Assembly (NCBI RefSeq): GCF_963169125.1 | Contig: NC_084800.1 | Span: 141,976,397 to 142,040,396 of the forward strand | DNA: 64,000 bases | Direction: 5' to 3' | Source of the DNA: Humulus lupulus | Taxonomy: Eukaryota; Streptophyta; Magnoliopsida; Rosales; Cannabaceae | Shown here: positions 10,927-22,730 of the stretch, piece after piece | Layout: each line of letters begins with the position of its first letter | Numbering within the stretch: the stretch's first letter is position 1 | Position numbers and translations under genes: made by a program | The notes under the pieces: model-generated | Database searches by the model: none | Told to the model about the DNA's origin: nothing | The model's input: only the letters and a program-made list of their open reading frames with translations

Positions 10927-13900
10927 TCAAGCATTGGGGGTGGCAGCAGTATCCGCGTCCAAGGCCTCGAGGTCAGCGGTTTCAACTGGGGCTGGCGGAG
11001 TCGGCTCATTGGAAGGCGGAACGTCATCACGGGCAGGTTCAGAGGTCCCCGCCTCTCCGGGATCTCTTGCCTCAGGGGCTCCAGCAGTTTCGTCAATGTT
11101 GTAAGTTTGGACGTACACCTCCGGGCCTTGATCCCACACCTGTAGCTTCTCCCTCATGGCGTCGGCATCCTCTCCCAGATAGCCTAGTACCTCCGGGTTC
11201 ATTTTCCAGAGTTGATGCATGAGGACCACGTGCGATATATTAATCGTCCTGTTCAGTACCACCTCGGCATCCTCCTTCTCCTTCAAGCGCTCCGCCTCGG
11301 AGGTTGCCAGCTTTGCCTCCGCGACAGCTAATTGAGCTTTCAGTTTTTCCACCTCGGCCTTGGATGCATCCCGCTCTCCCTTAAGAGAATCAATCTCCTT
11401 GCGCTGTACCTTATTTTGGTTCAGCATGGATTGCTTCTCGGTCACATGCCCCCTGGCGGTGAATTGCAAGGCTCCGATCTCTTTATCCTTCTCGGCGAGC
11501 CCCAACTCCAGCATAGACACGAGATCCCTACTCCTCTTATGAAGTTGCTCCTCCTCGTGCAGCTTGTTCTGAAGAGTGGCATATTCCTCTTGCCGCTTAA
11601 GGAGGAGATCATTTTTCGATTGCAAGCGGGCTTCCAAGGTATCCTTCTCCACCCTGGCTTGGGATAGCTCTTCCCGGAGCTTGGAGTTATCGGCCTTCAA
11701 GTCATCCGACCGCTGTTTGAACTCAGTCTCTGCGCTGGCCCGGTACTCTCGGTATTTGGCAAGATATTTCTTGTCCGCCTCTTCCTCAGCCGTGCGCCGG
11801 GCCTAGTCAATCTTCTCCGAAACCTCCCCCCTTGTGCTCTCGACCTGTTGGGTCAGTTTCTGCTTCTCCGCCTCCAAGGCCTGGCGAGCCACCTGGCTCT
11901 CCTCCAGCTGAACCAGAACTGCACCCACCTCCCGGAACGAGCGTTCCGCGATCAGAGAGGCCTGCAAGGAAAGACAACAGAATGAGTTAAGCAGAACCAA
12001 ATGTGCTAAGACAGATGATCCCAAAACATAACTGACGGCTTACCCCGGACAATTGTTGCTTCACGGCATGTGTCAGCAACAGCGGATCCTTACTGCTACT
12101 GATGGCCCATTTCTCAGAATTGAGCTCGCACAAGCTCAGGGCCTTGTCCTCCATCATCTCCGCTCCGAACAGCGCCAATGCACGTCCGAGCCTAGGCACC
12201 AGCCTCTTCACCAAGGCTGGGCCATCCAAAACCGCTCCAGCCGGGTGAAGGGATCTCACCCCCTCGGCTAGCTCAGCTCTCTTCACGGCAGACAAGTTGT
12301 CTGCCCTTCCCTGAGTAACAGCCTTCTCAGCCTCCAACCGCCTCTTCAAAAAATTATCGGCCCGTCTTACACCCTCCAGGAGGGCAGCGGGGAAACGGGT
12401 TGGTTTCTGAGGGAAGTGGAACTTCAGACCAGGCAGAGGAAGGTTTGTTTGCTGAGAAGAAGGAGACCCCGAAAGGGTGGACTCCCTTTGGGCTGGAGGA
12501 GGAGGCAGACGGGGTATTAAGGACGGAAGGGAAGACACTACCGCCCCGGTCTGTTGTTGTTGCTGGTGTTGCTGTTGTTTTTTCTGCTGCGGTGGCGGAG
12601 GTGACTGCCTTTGTTGTTGTTGTTGCTTTTGCTGCTGCGGCAGCGGAAGTAATTGCCTTTGTTGTTGCTGCTGGTTTGGCTGTTGTTATTGCTGCCGCTG
12701 TGGCGTTGGTGATTGTCTCTGTTGTTCTTGTTGCTGCTGTTGTTGTAGTTGTGGTTGCTGTTGTTGTTGTTGTTGTTGCCTTCGACCGAGAGAAGAGTGT
12801 CTAAGGCGTTTCTTCTTGGCGCCCTCAGCATCTCCTCCGAGACGCTTGCTCACCCCAGTCGTCTTCACGGGGAACACAAGCCCTTCCCCATTGCTGCTAC
12901 TACTCGAGTTCGATATGGACTCGGAAGGCCCCTTGGCAGGAGATCTCTCCACCGCCGAAGACACATGCGCCTCGCCACCTGTCTTCTTGGATGTGGCAGC
13001 TTTACCTCCCCTACCGGCTCCGGCTTTTCGTCCTTTCCCCTTGGACGGATCTTGGCTGGTGGCAGCTTTCTTGATGAGTAAGGTAACTCTCCCCAACATC
13101 TTGGCTTCGGGATATTCTGCAAGAAACGTACGAAGCAAGGTTAACGAACCAGCAAGCAATGTGAAAGAAGATAAGAAGAAGACAAGACAATCAACAACAT
13201 AAAAGCACAAGCGAGTCCACCAGCAGGGAACAAGGAACAAAGAACAAGAAAAAGAAAAGTTTGAAAGGGACGACCATGCACGAGAAACGTGGATGGCCTT
13301 CCCCGATCAAAACAAAACACCGCTTCCTGCTCCAGGAAGCTCCCGTACTCCTTGAAGTCCGGGAATGACATGCTGAGGGAAGAAGGGTCAACCATGATGA
13401 CACCTTCTGGCAGACTACCGTCACTCAGACACCCGAGGAGCTCATCTACCCTATCGCAATATCTGTCAAAGGGTATCCTACGCGGATCTAGCCTAAGGAA
13501 GCGGGGATCGAACCCCATCTGAGAGGTCCGGGAAACCTCAGATAGGCTGGGGGTGTGGATCAATCGAAAACTAGTCTTACCTCTCCTGAAGGTACCAGCC
13601 CCCGGAGTCCCTTCGTTGGGGTAAGTTGCGGCGTGGCGAGCCTCGATCTCCTCTTCCTCCGGCTGGGGGTCGGGGAACCTCTCCGCCCAACTAGGGGATA
13701 AAGTATTCTCGTCCCGGGCTGCTTGGCTGATCACCTTGGACAGCTCCAGGGCAATCTGCTCCCGGATGTCAGCTGACACCTGACTTTGCCCCCTGCCACT
13801 CACTGGTTCAATGTTTTGGAAAGAGGTGAGTAGCCCATACTCCCTCAAAGATTCGGAGGTCACAAGTCCCTCCACTTTCAACTCTTCCTCCGAGAGCCCT

Positions 13901-15202
13901 TCGTAGAACTTTGACCTCCTTATCATCTCCGCACAGCGAGGTGTCCGCGGAACGACTTCTGCAAAATCCAAATACGAGCATTAGAGATCCTCCCGAAAGG
14001 CAAATCAAACGTAAAGAAACAAAGTTAAAAAGGAGAGGAAGGAGCACTTACCAGGGACTTTGAAGTAAAAAGATAGGGCTGGGACCCTCTTCAATGGGAA
14101 GCCGGTCGTCAAGAACCAGTATTCCCGGAGGTCTGGAACCCTTGCGGTATGGCAGGTAGGACACATCACGTCCGGGTACCTCTCCAGCCTGTAAAACCCC
14201 ACCTTGTCTGGATGACCTCTCATGGGTTGAGACTTCAGCCCGTAGAAGTATAACACCTCCTCCGTGGTAGGGGCCTCCAGGTCCCGGGACTTGCAAAAGA
14301 TGTACCACCCCGCTAGGAGCTTGTAGCTGGGGGGAATCAACTAGAAGGGGCCAATCCCCGCCTTCACACAGAAATTGGAAAAATAACTTCTTAGGGGCAA
14401 GTGCGCCCCACACACTATGTGTGCCCAGCTCCAGGCACCAAAGCCCTCATGACTCTGGCTAGCAGACTCACCCAGCACCGACAGACGGTGCCACATCAGG
14501 CCTGGGATGTTCTTCAGGCCTGCTTCTGAGGAGTACAGCTCCAGCATGCCGTAGTTCCTGAGCAGGTTCGGCTTCTGGTCCATCTCCCAGATTGAACTGT
14601 TGATAGTCGGGAGGCTAGCCGCGACCACTTTAGTCTTTCCTTTCCCCGTTGCGCCAGCGACAGGGGAATTTTTCTCCTGGGCAGATTCAGCCTCTACCGC
14701 GGCAAGGATTTGTTCCTTTGAGATGTTCGTCACTGAACAAGAGAAACAAAGAAGAAAACACTCTAAGCAGTCAGCACCCTTGTCATACCCTAACGGTATC
14801 AAAGGCGTCGGGGAGACCCTCCCCGAAAACTGCTTGGAGAGGCTCCCACCGAGCTTGCCGAGGGGTTGACACCATGCCACCCGAAGGACAGCAAGGAGCC
14901 AAACTCAAACTCCGAGCCTAAGCCCGCCAAGAGAAGTGTTTCCCCAGAGGAAGACACCCTAAAGGCGCTCACGCTTATGCCCTAACACAGCAAACCAAAA
15001 CAGCACAAGCAAGACGAGGAACGACTTTCCAAACGCAAATCGTCAAAGCATGCAAAGAGATTACTTATCGACTCACATCAATCGCATGCCTATCAAAGCC
15101 ATATTCACGCATGCACATAAGCGATACTGGCAGAAAACTCAACTCTAACAACTACCAACAACCTAAGGTTTGGGAGGAAAGAGCAAAGTAGAAATACTTA
15201 CT
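10927..15202 (-). pseudogene. T1 antisense accessory gene, five exons, three internal stops
   Basis: It lies opposite to gag-pol. GT-AG introns that keep frame: 14733-15201, 13959-14051, 13117-13274, 11962-12043. Coding exons 14732-14052, 13958-13275, 13116-12044 and 11961-10927, plus one base from the leader exon ending at 15202, sum to 3474 bases (1158 codons), and every junction matches in phase. The initiator is split: the leader ends in ACCA and exon 2 begins TG. The N-terminal part (WSWAHIVCGAHLPLRSYFSN, IPPSYKLLAGWYIFCKSRD) resembles the plant Transposase_28 or putative gypsy-type family (Pfam PF04195, from memory). A glutamine-rich middle, a long coiled coil and an acidic Pro/Ala tail follow. 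Stops: TAG 14341-14343, TAA 12686-12688, TAG 11803-11805. Function unknown; known Tat relatives carry such ORFs. Confidence 0.8.
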
Positions 15203-15455
15203 GGTATTCGGGTAGTTGAAGATTGAAGAGGTAACCGGATCACTGCACAGCACGATCGCGAGAAGTAAAAGCTGCAAAGACAAACGGCGATTCAAACCCT
15301 AAACTTCGGCGAACAAACCCACTGCCAAATCACAAGAAAAGTTTCTAGATTCCTTACCAAAAGAAGTGGCAAGTTCGAAGGAATGGAAGCTTGGAAGCCT
15401 GAAAGTTCGAAGGTTTGGGAATCTGAAAATCCGAAAGATAGAGAATTTGAGAGCG
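15203..15455 (-). other. Leader exon of the antisense gene
   Basis: Between the minus-strand TATA box (15484-15491) and the donor ACCA|GTAAGT at 15201, no long ORF exists. The region is therefore the likely 5' untranslated exon. The same leader and donor survive in T2 (about 29790-30050), where the coding body is gone. The upstream limit is placed 30 bases after the TATA box and is approximate. Confidence 0.55.
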
Positions 15456-15483
15456 TAAAGAGGAAGAAAGGTCCGTTCCCTGG

Positions 15484-15491
15484 TTTTTATA
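15484..15491 (-). promoter_or_regulatory. TATA box of the antisense gene
   Basis: On the minus strand the sequence reads TATAAAAA in the context CTGCTATAAAAACC. It lies about 280 bases upstream of the leader donor and outside the LTR. T2 keeps it at 30078-30085 although its coding body is deleted. This suggests an internal promoter independent of the LTRs. Confidence 0.6.
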
Positions 15492-15948
15492 GCAGGAGTG
15501 AAGTCCTTTCGAATCCTACAAATGGACGGTCCTGATCTTCGCATACCGCATGCATCAGATCCGACGGCTGGAGATGAAGCGCCGATCCTATTTATGACTC
15601 CTCGGATGGGAATAAAGTATTTATTTCCCATCATTATACCACCTCGGGCCCGGTGTACCATTAAAAACCGTCAAATCATTACTCAGATGCCTGACGCACG
15701 CATACTCAGCCAGTCGCCTCACGCACACGTCTTGGTCACAGAGCCATTCCCAGCATGACGCGTGGCCCTTGCCACACTTGAGTCTTGAGTTCAGACAGAA
15801 GAAATTTCCTTTCTTTTTCATACTAACACTCAGGCGGGAAAAAGGAACCCTTCCAGGAACACAGGAGGTGACCCCTCGCCTAATCTAAGAAACCGGAATA
15901 CTCGGAGGACTGTACAAGCTCCCGGATCTCTCAAAGCTCTGTGACCTT

Positions 15949-15958
15949 GGGGGGTAAA
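15949..15958 (+). other. Polypurine tract of T1
   Basis: TGGGGGGTAAA sits directly before the 3' LTR start at 15959, the place where plus-strand DNA synthesis is primed. It is identical in T2 at 30531-30540. Confidence 0.8.
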
Positions 15959-16846
15959 TGTTATCCAGATTTCCGGATAGCGTTTAGATGGATATCCTCA
16001 GGGAAGCAGAATTATCAATGTCTTTCACAGTAGGTGACCAGAGCTTGCGGATGGACAGAAAGGCTTCGCCTCTCCCGTTTAGTGTCTGGATTACTCTTTC
16101 AAGCAAACGCGACACGGAAGCTCGTCAACTCTCCCGGACTCCCGAAGGGATATCCTTCGGGGAAGCTCCTTCCAGGAGAAGCTCTTCAGGTTGCCTTCGC
16201 GGAAACAGTTCCGTGCCTCGCACGGAACAAGACCAAGCGGTCGAGTCATGGAGGAGGCATAGTTGGAATGATATCCGCCTGACACAGAATCCCGCCTGAC
16301 ACGCCCGACAGATCAAGGCCGCACACATCCCAGCACGCCTAAAAGTACTATTTTGCCTACTGTTCCGCTGACAACTTGGAAAAGACGGCAACATTTGTGC
16401 ATTCCCCATACTTTCACGTAAATATACCCACATATAGCCTGGTAGCCAGGCGACTACGGTAATTGTATCCCCTATTTATGGCTGGTGTAATTAAGACTCA
16501 TGTGAGTAGAGAAAAACCCTAATCCAAAACCCTAGCTATAAAGACCCCCTCATTTGACGATAGGGGGACGGCCAACAAATCACATAGCAAGAACTCTACT
16601 AAAATCTCTCTAGCTTCATCTTCTCCAAGAGAACCCGAGAGAAACACTGTGAGGTTGTGAGTTTCTTGTACACCAGCTGTTTGACTGTTATTCTCTACAA
16701 GTATAATAACATCGACTCGTGGACTAGGGCTCGTTAACGCCTGAACCACGTAAAAACACTGTTTGTTTATTTACATTTCTGCATTTCTATAGTTCTTATC
16801 TTTTTATTATTCCGTTCGTATTCGTTTCCGAAAAACTCGGTAAGCA
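15959..16846 (+). repeat. T1 3' LTR
   Basis: 888 bp, matching 2574-3444 with about 8 substitutions by eye. It keeps the 17 bases lost from the 5' LTR. It ends TAAGCA and is followed by the target duplication CTACC at 16847-16851. The TATA box is at 16537-16542 and the GTTCCGTGC hairpin at 16208-16228. Confidence 0.95.
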
Positions 16847-16851
16847 CTACC

Positions 16852-17219
16852 CATAATGTTTTATTTAGAAATCTTAAGTTTTCTTCTAACTTTAGAAGGA
16901 TATAATTCCTAGCCTTTTTATTATCTTTCTATAAGACTTTTCTAGTTTGATTAAAAATATACAGAGATTGTTCAGTTTGAAAATTAGCATAAAATATTTA
17001 ATTTTTCCTACTCAAACATTTTTCCAAATTTCTTGTCAAATTTAACATTTTATAACTCTGAATATATTAATCATATTTCCATGATACTTTCTAGATTTAA
17101 ACTTTGATATACCATAAACATTTTACAAAATTTCATTTGAAAATACTTCGATTTACCCACTCGACATACTGCCCAAAATTCGTGAATATCATCTGCCAAC
17201 ATTTTTCCAGATTTGTACA
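16852..17219. other. AT-rich DNA, probably a decayed LTR
   Basis: No ORF or known motif. Phrases such as CATACTGCCCAAAATTCG and TTTTTCCAGATTTG recall the tandem-repeat part of the chromovirus LTR near 52130-52560, so this may be part of an old chromovirus LTR that continues at 18160. Identity is not secure. Confidence 0.3.
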
Positions 17220-18154
17220 TGTTAACCGAGATTTTCGGCAACTCTATCGATAAGTAATGTTTATTGATGATAATAATGAAAGCAGAAAATTAGCACGGGA
17301 TTTTTACGTGGTTGGGCCGTTAACTAGCCTTTAGTCCACGAGTCTATGTTATTAGAGCTTGAAGAAGCTTTTACAATGGAGTTTTCTCTTTATATTTTGA
17401 CAGAGTTCCTCTCTTCTTTTGTGAAAGGAGAGCCCGTTTACAGTGCTTTGTAGCTTATATTTACAAGCTGATGGGAATATCGGGTCTGGACCGGGTCCTA
17501 TCCGGGTCCATCAGAGAAATGGATACAAGGGGCCTTTCTAGTGGAGGCCCAATACAAAAAGGTACAAAATACATAAATCCAAAACCAGCTGAGGCCCAAC
17601 AGGTTGGCCTTAGAGCTATATCTCGCCCGACAAAACGGCGCTTTTGGCCTGGCCACTTCGAGTCACGAGGCAGATTCAGGAGACAAGACCAGTCAGAGTA
17701 CTTGGCTACGCAGACCTGACACATTGGTGTGCAATCCCGAGATGACCTTTTCTGCAAGTGAAAAGTGGGGGACAACGCCCACGTGGAGCGAGGCAGCGTC
17801 AGGGTCCTGGACGCCTGGCCCCTTCAACCAGGGGTGAGATGACCCGGGTCCGTTTACCTTTGTCCCGCTTCGTTTACCATCGGCCCGGACCGCGTCAGTG
17901 GTCCGGGACAGGGACACGTAGGCTGCAGTGGTTGTAATGCTCTGCACGCCGCCCAGACTATCCTCGCTGAGGACGGACCCGAAGGGACATCCCGAACCCC
18001 TCCAATGGGCCCAGTCTTGAGTCCCCGGTCCATACCCTTCCCCTTGGGAACTCTTCATACCAAGAGACCTTAGGCCGGGCCCACGTGCTGAGCTGGCCCC
18101 CTGACAGAGGGCCAAGACGAAGGCCCCAAGCCCATGCAGGAAATGGGGATAACA
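17220..18154 (-). mobile_element. Solo LTR, 935 bp, TSD GTACA
   Basis: The element runs TGTTAACCG... to ...GGATAACA and is flanked by GTACA at 17215-17219 and 18155-18159, with no internal region. On the minus strand it starts TGTTATCC like the Tat LTRs, and its far end shares the motif family ACTCGTGGACTA...AACCACGTAAAAA with T1 and T2. It is therefore the recombination remnant of a related element in minus orientation. Small ORFs inside it are not genes. Confidence 0.85.
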
Positions 18155-18159
18155 GTACA

Positions 18160-19326
18160 AGTTTCACAAAACATGCATAACTCCTAGCATACAAAATATT
18201 CTTGAGAGTTTCAAAAGCTTAAAATCATGTGCTATTCCTATAAAATTGATTCATAGAGTTTATTTTTATGAACTAAGTCATTATGGCAGTACTTGACCCT
18301 TTGGAAGTCAAGTCGAAAACTTTGCAGCAAGCATAAGATACAACTTAGTGGAACTTTGGATTCCAAGCTAACAACAAACCCTACCACCATGCATGCATAA
18401 ACCATACATCATAAACACAATACTACATGCCAAAAGAACATAGCACAAGACACACTCATACAAAACAGATTTCCTAAGCATGTAGAAAACATAAATAAAA
18501 GTTCACTAGAGTTTTCCCTTAGTTGCTCTAGGTTTTGGTTCTCTCATAGCATTCTTAATATTCCTATGCCAATAAATTTTTTTGCCATAATTATTTATTT
18601 TCCAATATTTATTATCCAAGATTTTACTCGTGTAAAATAATTGTTTCGATCAGGAACCGAAATTCTTAGTTTGACCAAAAGTCAATTAAATTCATAATAA
18701 TGCCACATTTATTTGAACTTTGATTTTCAAATCGTAATACAACCTAGTATGATATATATTACACCACCATTGATGCTTGAGGATTTTTCTAAGAGGAAAT
18801 GAGAAATGTGATTAAACAACCCTTAAAATAATAAAGTCAAGCACTTTCTTTATGAGTTTCTAAGAGAAAACTTGAGAAATCTATAGAGAGATTTGAGAGA
18901 GTGATCAAGTCTTCCAAAACTCTATGCGGACCCTTTTATAGTGTAGGCACTGTCATTAGGTCTAACCAATAGGATTAGAGCTAAAGAACTCATCATTTGG
19001 AGCTTAAAACACGTGTCCATATGGACACGTCAGGTGACGCGTCGCCTACTAGCAGGTGATGCATCGCCTGCTGAGACTTTTATGTCCATATGCATCTAGG
19101 CGATGCAACGCCTCCAAAGTTGTGACACATCACCACCTCCTCTGACTAGCGACCCCTCTAATGGACCTAAAAAATTTCCAAATGCTACCAAACAATTTGG
19201 GGATCCTTAGATACCTCCACGCTTCACTTTGGACCCAAAAATATAGTTTTTAAGTGCCTATAATTGAAATTCAAATTTCACATCTTCACTAAGTATTTTA
19301 TACCTATTTTGTATAACAACACTTAT
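18160..19326. other. AT-rich DNA, probably a decayed LTR
   Basis: No gene. Runs of CATGCATGCATAAAC-like words and the palindromic boxes at 19033-19113 are LTR-like. It would be the continuation of 16852-17219 once the solo LTR is removed. No partner copy was found in the window. Confidence 0.35.
19033..19113. repeat. Three near-palindromic GC boxes
   Basis: AGGTGACGCGTCGCCT, AGGTGATGCATCGCCT and AGGCGATGCAACGCCT occur within about 80 bases of otherwise AT-rich DNA. Each is close to a perfect 16-base inverted repeat, and the differences are mainly C-to-T or G-to-A. Confidence 0.75.
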
Positions 19327-22300
19327 TGTAAAGCGTCATACTCTATTACTTTGTAAAACGTCTCTCATCTCATAAATAATTAGAAAATACCATTTAACAT
19401 ATGAAATTATGTGGGGCCTTGATAAAATATGCAAGTTTAGCCCAAAAGTTTAAAATAAAAATAAAGAGTTTTATGAATCGTTTAAAGAAACATAAAATTT
19501 AAGTCCCACTGATAAGTTTAAAACCAAAGGCCTTAACATGATTCATTTCAAACTTGGCGCTTATGTTGATCGTTTATTTGTTCATAGGTTACCCCCATGC
19601 CATACACCCCCACTCGTCGGAACTCCCCACATCACAAAGCGTGCCAAAGAGAAACACTATTTATTACCTGAAAGGGGGAAAGTAAGGGAGTTAGATAAAA
19701 GCCCAGTAAGGAAATACAAACAAATACAACAATATTCAAGGAAACAAAATAAGAACATATTCATATCGTAAAACTCACATCATATCATACCATAGCCATA
19801 TCGTATCACCTTCATAATCATATCGTATCACCTTCATAATCATAATCAGACATCAGACTTCATAACCATACATCATAATCATACTCTTTGTGATCATGGC
19901 ACTGTTATTGTCCATGTCACTTCATTAAGGTAACCAGTAAAAGTATAAAACTGGAAATACCTCCTCTGTGAGGTAAACAGGATCTCAAGCCCTTGAATAA
20001 CCACTGGGCGTCCGCCCCATGAGTTACACCATATACTTAGTAACTCATTTGTTGTGTCGCGTTCAGCACACTAGCAACCCCTTTCTTTTTCATACAACAT
20101 ACAAACACATGTAATCAATTTCACATCAAAACAAAGGAAACACATATTGCATCATACTCATCATAATATCTCAAGATAGTATTCCATATTTCATATTACA
20201 TGGTCCATCATCATACATAGCACATCATTTTCCTCATAACAAACCAATCTTACACATTCATAGCATAAACATTGAAATTCTATCTAACTTTCTTACCGTA
20301 TATTTGAACGTAAAAATGCATTTGCGTGCGACATGCATATGTGGGAGTGTTGTTAAAATGTAACATTTTAGAACGATAATTCATATATGCATATTTCTTA
20401 CTTTTTCAAATAAAATTCAGCAATATTATTACTTTACCATTTTTTGTTTTCTTTATGTCCCAAAGTTTGATTGCACCATTTAATACATTATAAAAATAAT
20501 TCATTTAGCACTTTCTTAATTTTTCATAAAATAATAATTCCATTTATTATTTTAAATAGCATATAAAATATAAAAAAAAAATTGTAATCTTCTAGAAATA
20601 CTTAATAAATTTCTTGTTTCCTTTAGAAAATAACTTTTTTTCTAAATTAATAAAAATTACATGATTAGTTGTGAAAATTTATAATTAAAAGTGTGGGAAA
20701 AATGTATTTTCACTTATATTATTTAATACTTGAATTATTTAGGTGCAAGACCCTTTAATTTTAAATAAAATAATAATTTTAGTTTAATAACTTAAAGTTT
20801 TAGCAACAATTTATTTTGTTTAAAAATCACAAGTGAATTTAAACCAAAATAATTTTCTATTCTTTTAAAAAAAAACTGCACCTGAATAATAATGTGAAAA
20901 TTCATATTTACATTTAAAGATATCACATTTGTATATATATAACTTAAGGTATATTTTATTTAATGCACTAACATTATTTATCTCATTTAAAAAATATTTC
21001 TTTTTTTTTTTGTTAAAAATTTCCGCAACTAATAATTCATTCAAAATCACAAACGTGGATTCAGAACAATATTTTTTTCATAAAATATACACAAAAATCT
21101 GCATGTGTGAATTTGATCAAAACACCATTTATATGTGACAAAAATATATTTTTGTTAACATAAACTCATACATCATTTTGAGGCATCACTTGAGCATATC
21201 AAACATTTATTTACCATTTCCATTCCAGGATTAAAAAAACAGCAAGCATAAACAAAAGAATAACCACTATTAATCATGTTTGAAATATAACATCTAACAT
21301 GTTTCGACCATTCAATTATTCCAAGAAACAAAACTATCCAAGCATCAAGAACATAATCTTTATACACACTAAATCATATTAGGATCTTTAAAGGAAATTA
21401 TACATATTTAAGATTTTACAACAACCTATCATGCTTCTTAGATTACAATTGATATTAAAACATAAAGATGAATTAAAGCATGCTTGAGCATCACCCCTAG
21501 GTCGAAACTCTCCTAGCCCAAAACAATCAAATATTTTCATTCATCATGTATTAGTATATCAACAACCAAAACCCTTGCATGCTTTTACATATAACTTTAA
21601 AATCAAACAAACCATAACATCATATCATAGGGAAAAAAACCATAGGTGTCATAACATCAATATCACCATGCTCATTATTCTAATATAAAAAAAATACCTA
21701 TAACAAGAGATAAACATAGTTTCCTTGTCAATATCAATCCATACTCAAAACAATATACAGCAAATCAAACACACACAAAATAAAAGTGGATCCATTACCT
21801 CTATTTATTGTAGAATCAAGAACACAATAGTGACAAGAACCCTAGAGTACAATCACCTTGAATATCCTATCACCGATTTTGAACCACAAGCAAAGAGAAG
21901 AAGAAAACTTAGCAATGAGAGGGAAGAACATGTTTAATGGAATAATCATAATCAAAACAAGGATCAAGACCATACATACAAATAATTTCGAATTCTCCCA
22001 TCCTGTCATTCTCTTCTTTCTTTCCTCCTTTCTCTCTTTCTCTCTCTAGCTCTCACGATCACTCTCTCTCTCTGTCCTCCTAGCCGACGACACCCAAGCA
22101 CAAAATGGCCCACTTTTTTCTTTCTTCCCTTTTTATCTTACTTAGGGAAATAAGTAGTCCCAATGGGAAATGGGTAAGTTTCATCTTTTCTAATTTTCAT
22201 TTACTTTGTTTTTAATTGCTTTTTTTTAATTAGAGAAAATAAAGAGTACATAAAAGGATGACAACTCTTCTTCCTATTTTAGCTATAATCATCCAATTAA

Positions 22301-22709
22301 TTCACTTAATTTTCCAAACCAAAAAGTAAAAAAATCCATCATTTCCCACTATGCCTTACACACCCACTCCTCTTCCTCTTCTTATGTTTTATTTTCTTTC
22401 TAATGCCTTTAATTAAATAAATAAATCAAATTAAAGGAAATAATGTGTAGGAAAATCTATTGCATGCTCACCATGCAACCGTGCACATGCACACACCCAA
22501 GTGTTAAGGTGCATCACTACCTACCATGCACCTTGGTGCATTCAACCAAAACTCATTTCCTTTCTAATTAAATAAATAAAATAACTATCAATTAAATTCA
22601 CACAATTCCTACCAAACAATTTCAAACAATTAAAATAATTTCTAACACTTAACAATTATTAAAAAAAAAACACAAAATTAATAAATATAAAAAAATTTGG
22701 TGCGCTACA
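19327..22709 (-). repeat. Chromovirus M 3' LTR
   Basis: About 3.4 kb. On the plus strand it begins TGTAAAGCG and ends GCGCTACA, so the ends form short inverted repeats. It matches 38448-44336 after removal of the nested LTR there. It contains a pyrimidine-rich microsatellite around 22020-22075 and a small duplication of a TATCACCTTCATAATCATA unit near 19800-19850. Small ORFs within it are at chance level. Confidence 0.8.
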
Positions 22710-22713
22710 ATAT

Positions 22714-22726
22714 ACCCTCCTTAAAA
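22714..22726 (-). other. Polypurine tract of chromovirus M
   Basis: Minus strand TTTTAAGGAGGGT lies 4 bases before the LTR start TGTAGCGC. The same layout occurs before the LTR of element G (AATAAGGAGGGGATAAT). Confidence 0.65.
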
Positions 22727-22730
22727 GGAA

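Larger units (their letters stand above)
2569..16851 (+). mobile_element. Element T1: nearly complete Tat-type Ty3/gypsy retrotransposon
   Basis: Both ends carry LTRs (2574-3444 and 15959-16846) starting TG and ending CA, and the element is flanked by an identical 5-bp duplication CTACC at 2569-2573 and 16847-16851. The order inside is primer site, gag, protease, RT, RNase H, integrase, a repeat-rich spacer, a large antisense accessory gene, polypurine tract and LTR. This order, the gag and protease motifs and the antisense ORF downstream of pol are typical of the plant Tat lineage. By eye the two LTRs differ at about 8 sites plus one 17-bp indel, roughly 1 percent, so the insertion is young. 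It cannot now supply its own proteins because of the breaks listed under gag-pol and the antisense gene. Confidence 0.93.

Noticed and set aside
12400..12831. Long ORFs rich in Val/Ala, Cys or Asn opposite or offset to the polyQ tract
   Set aside because: They are other-frame readings of the CAA/CAG-rich exon 4 of the antisense gene.
8033..14343. APOBEC-like strand-biased G-to-A hypermutation of T1
   Set aside because: All five noted changes are G-to-A on the plus strand, but stops in an antisense gene can only be seen in that direction for CAG/CAA, plants have no known APOBEC3, and methyl-C deamination explains most of them.
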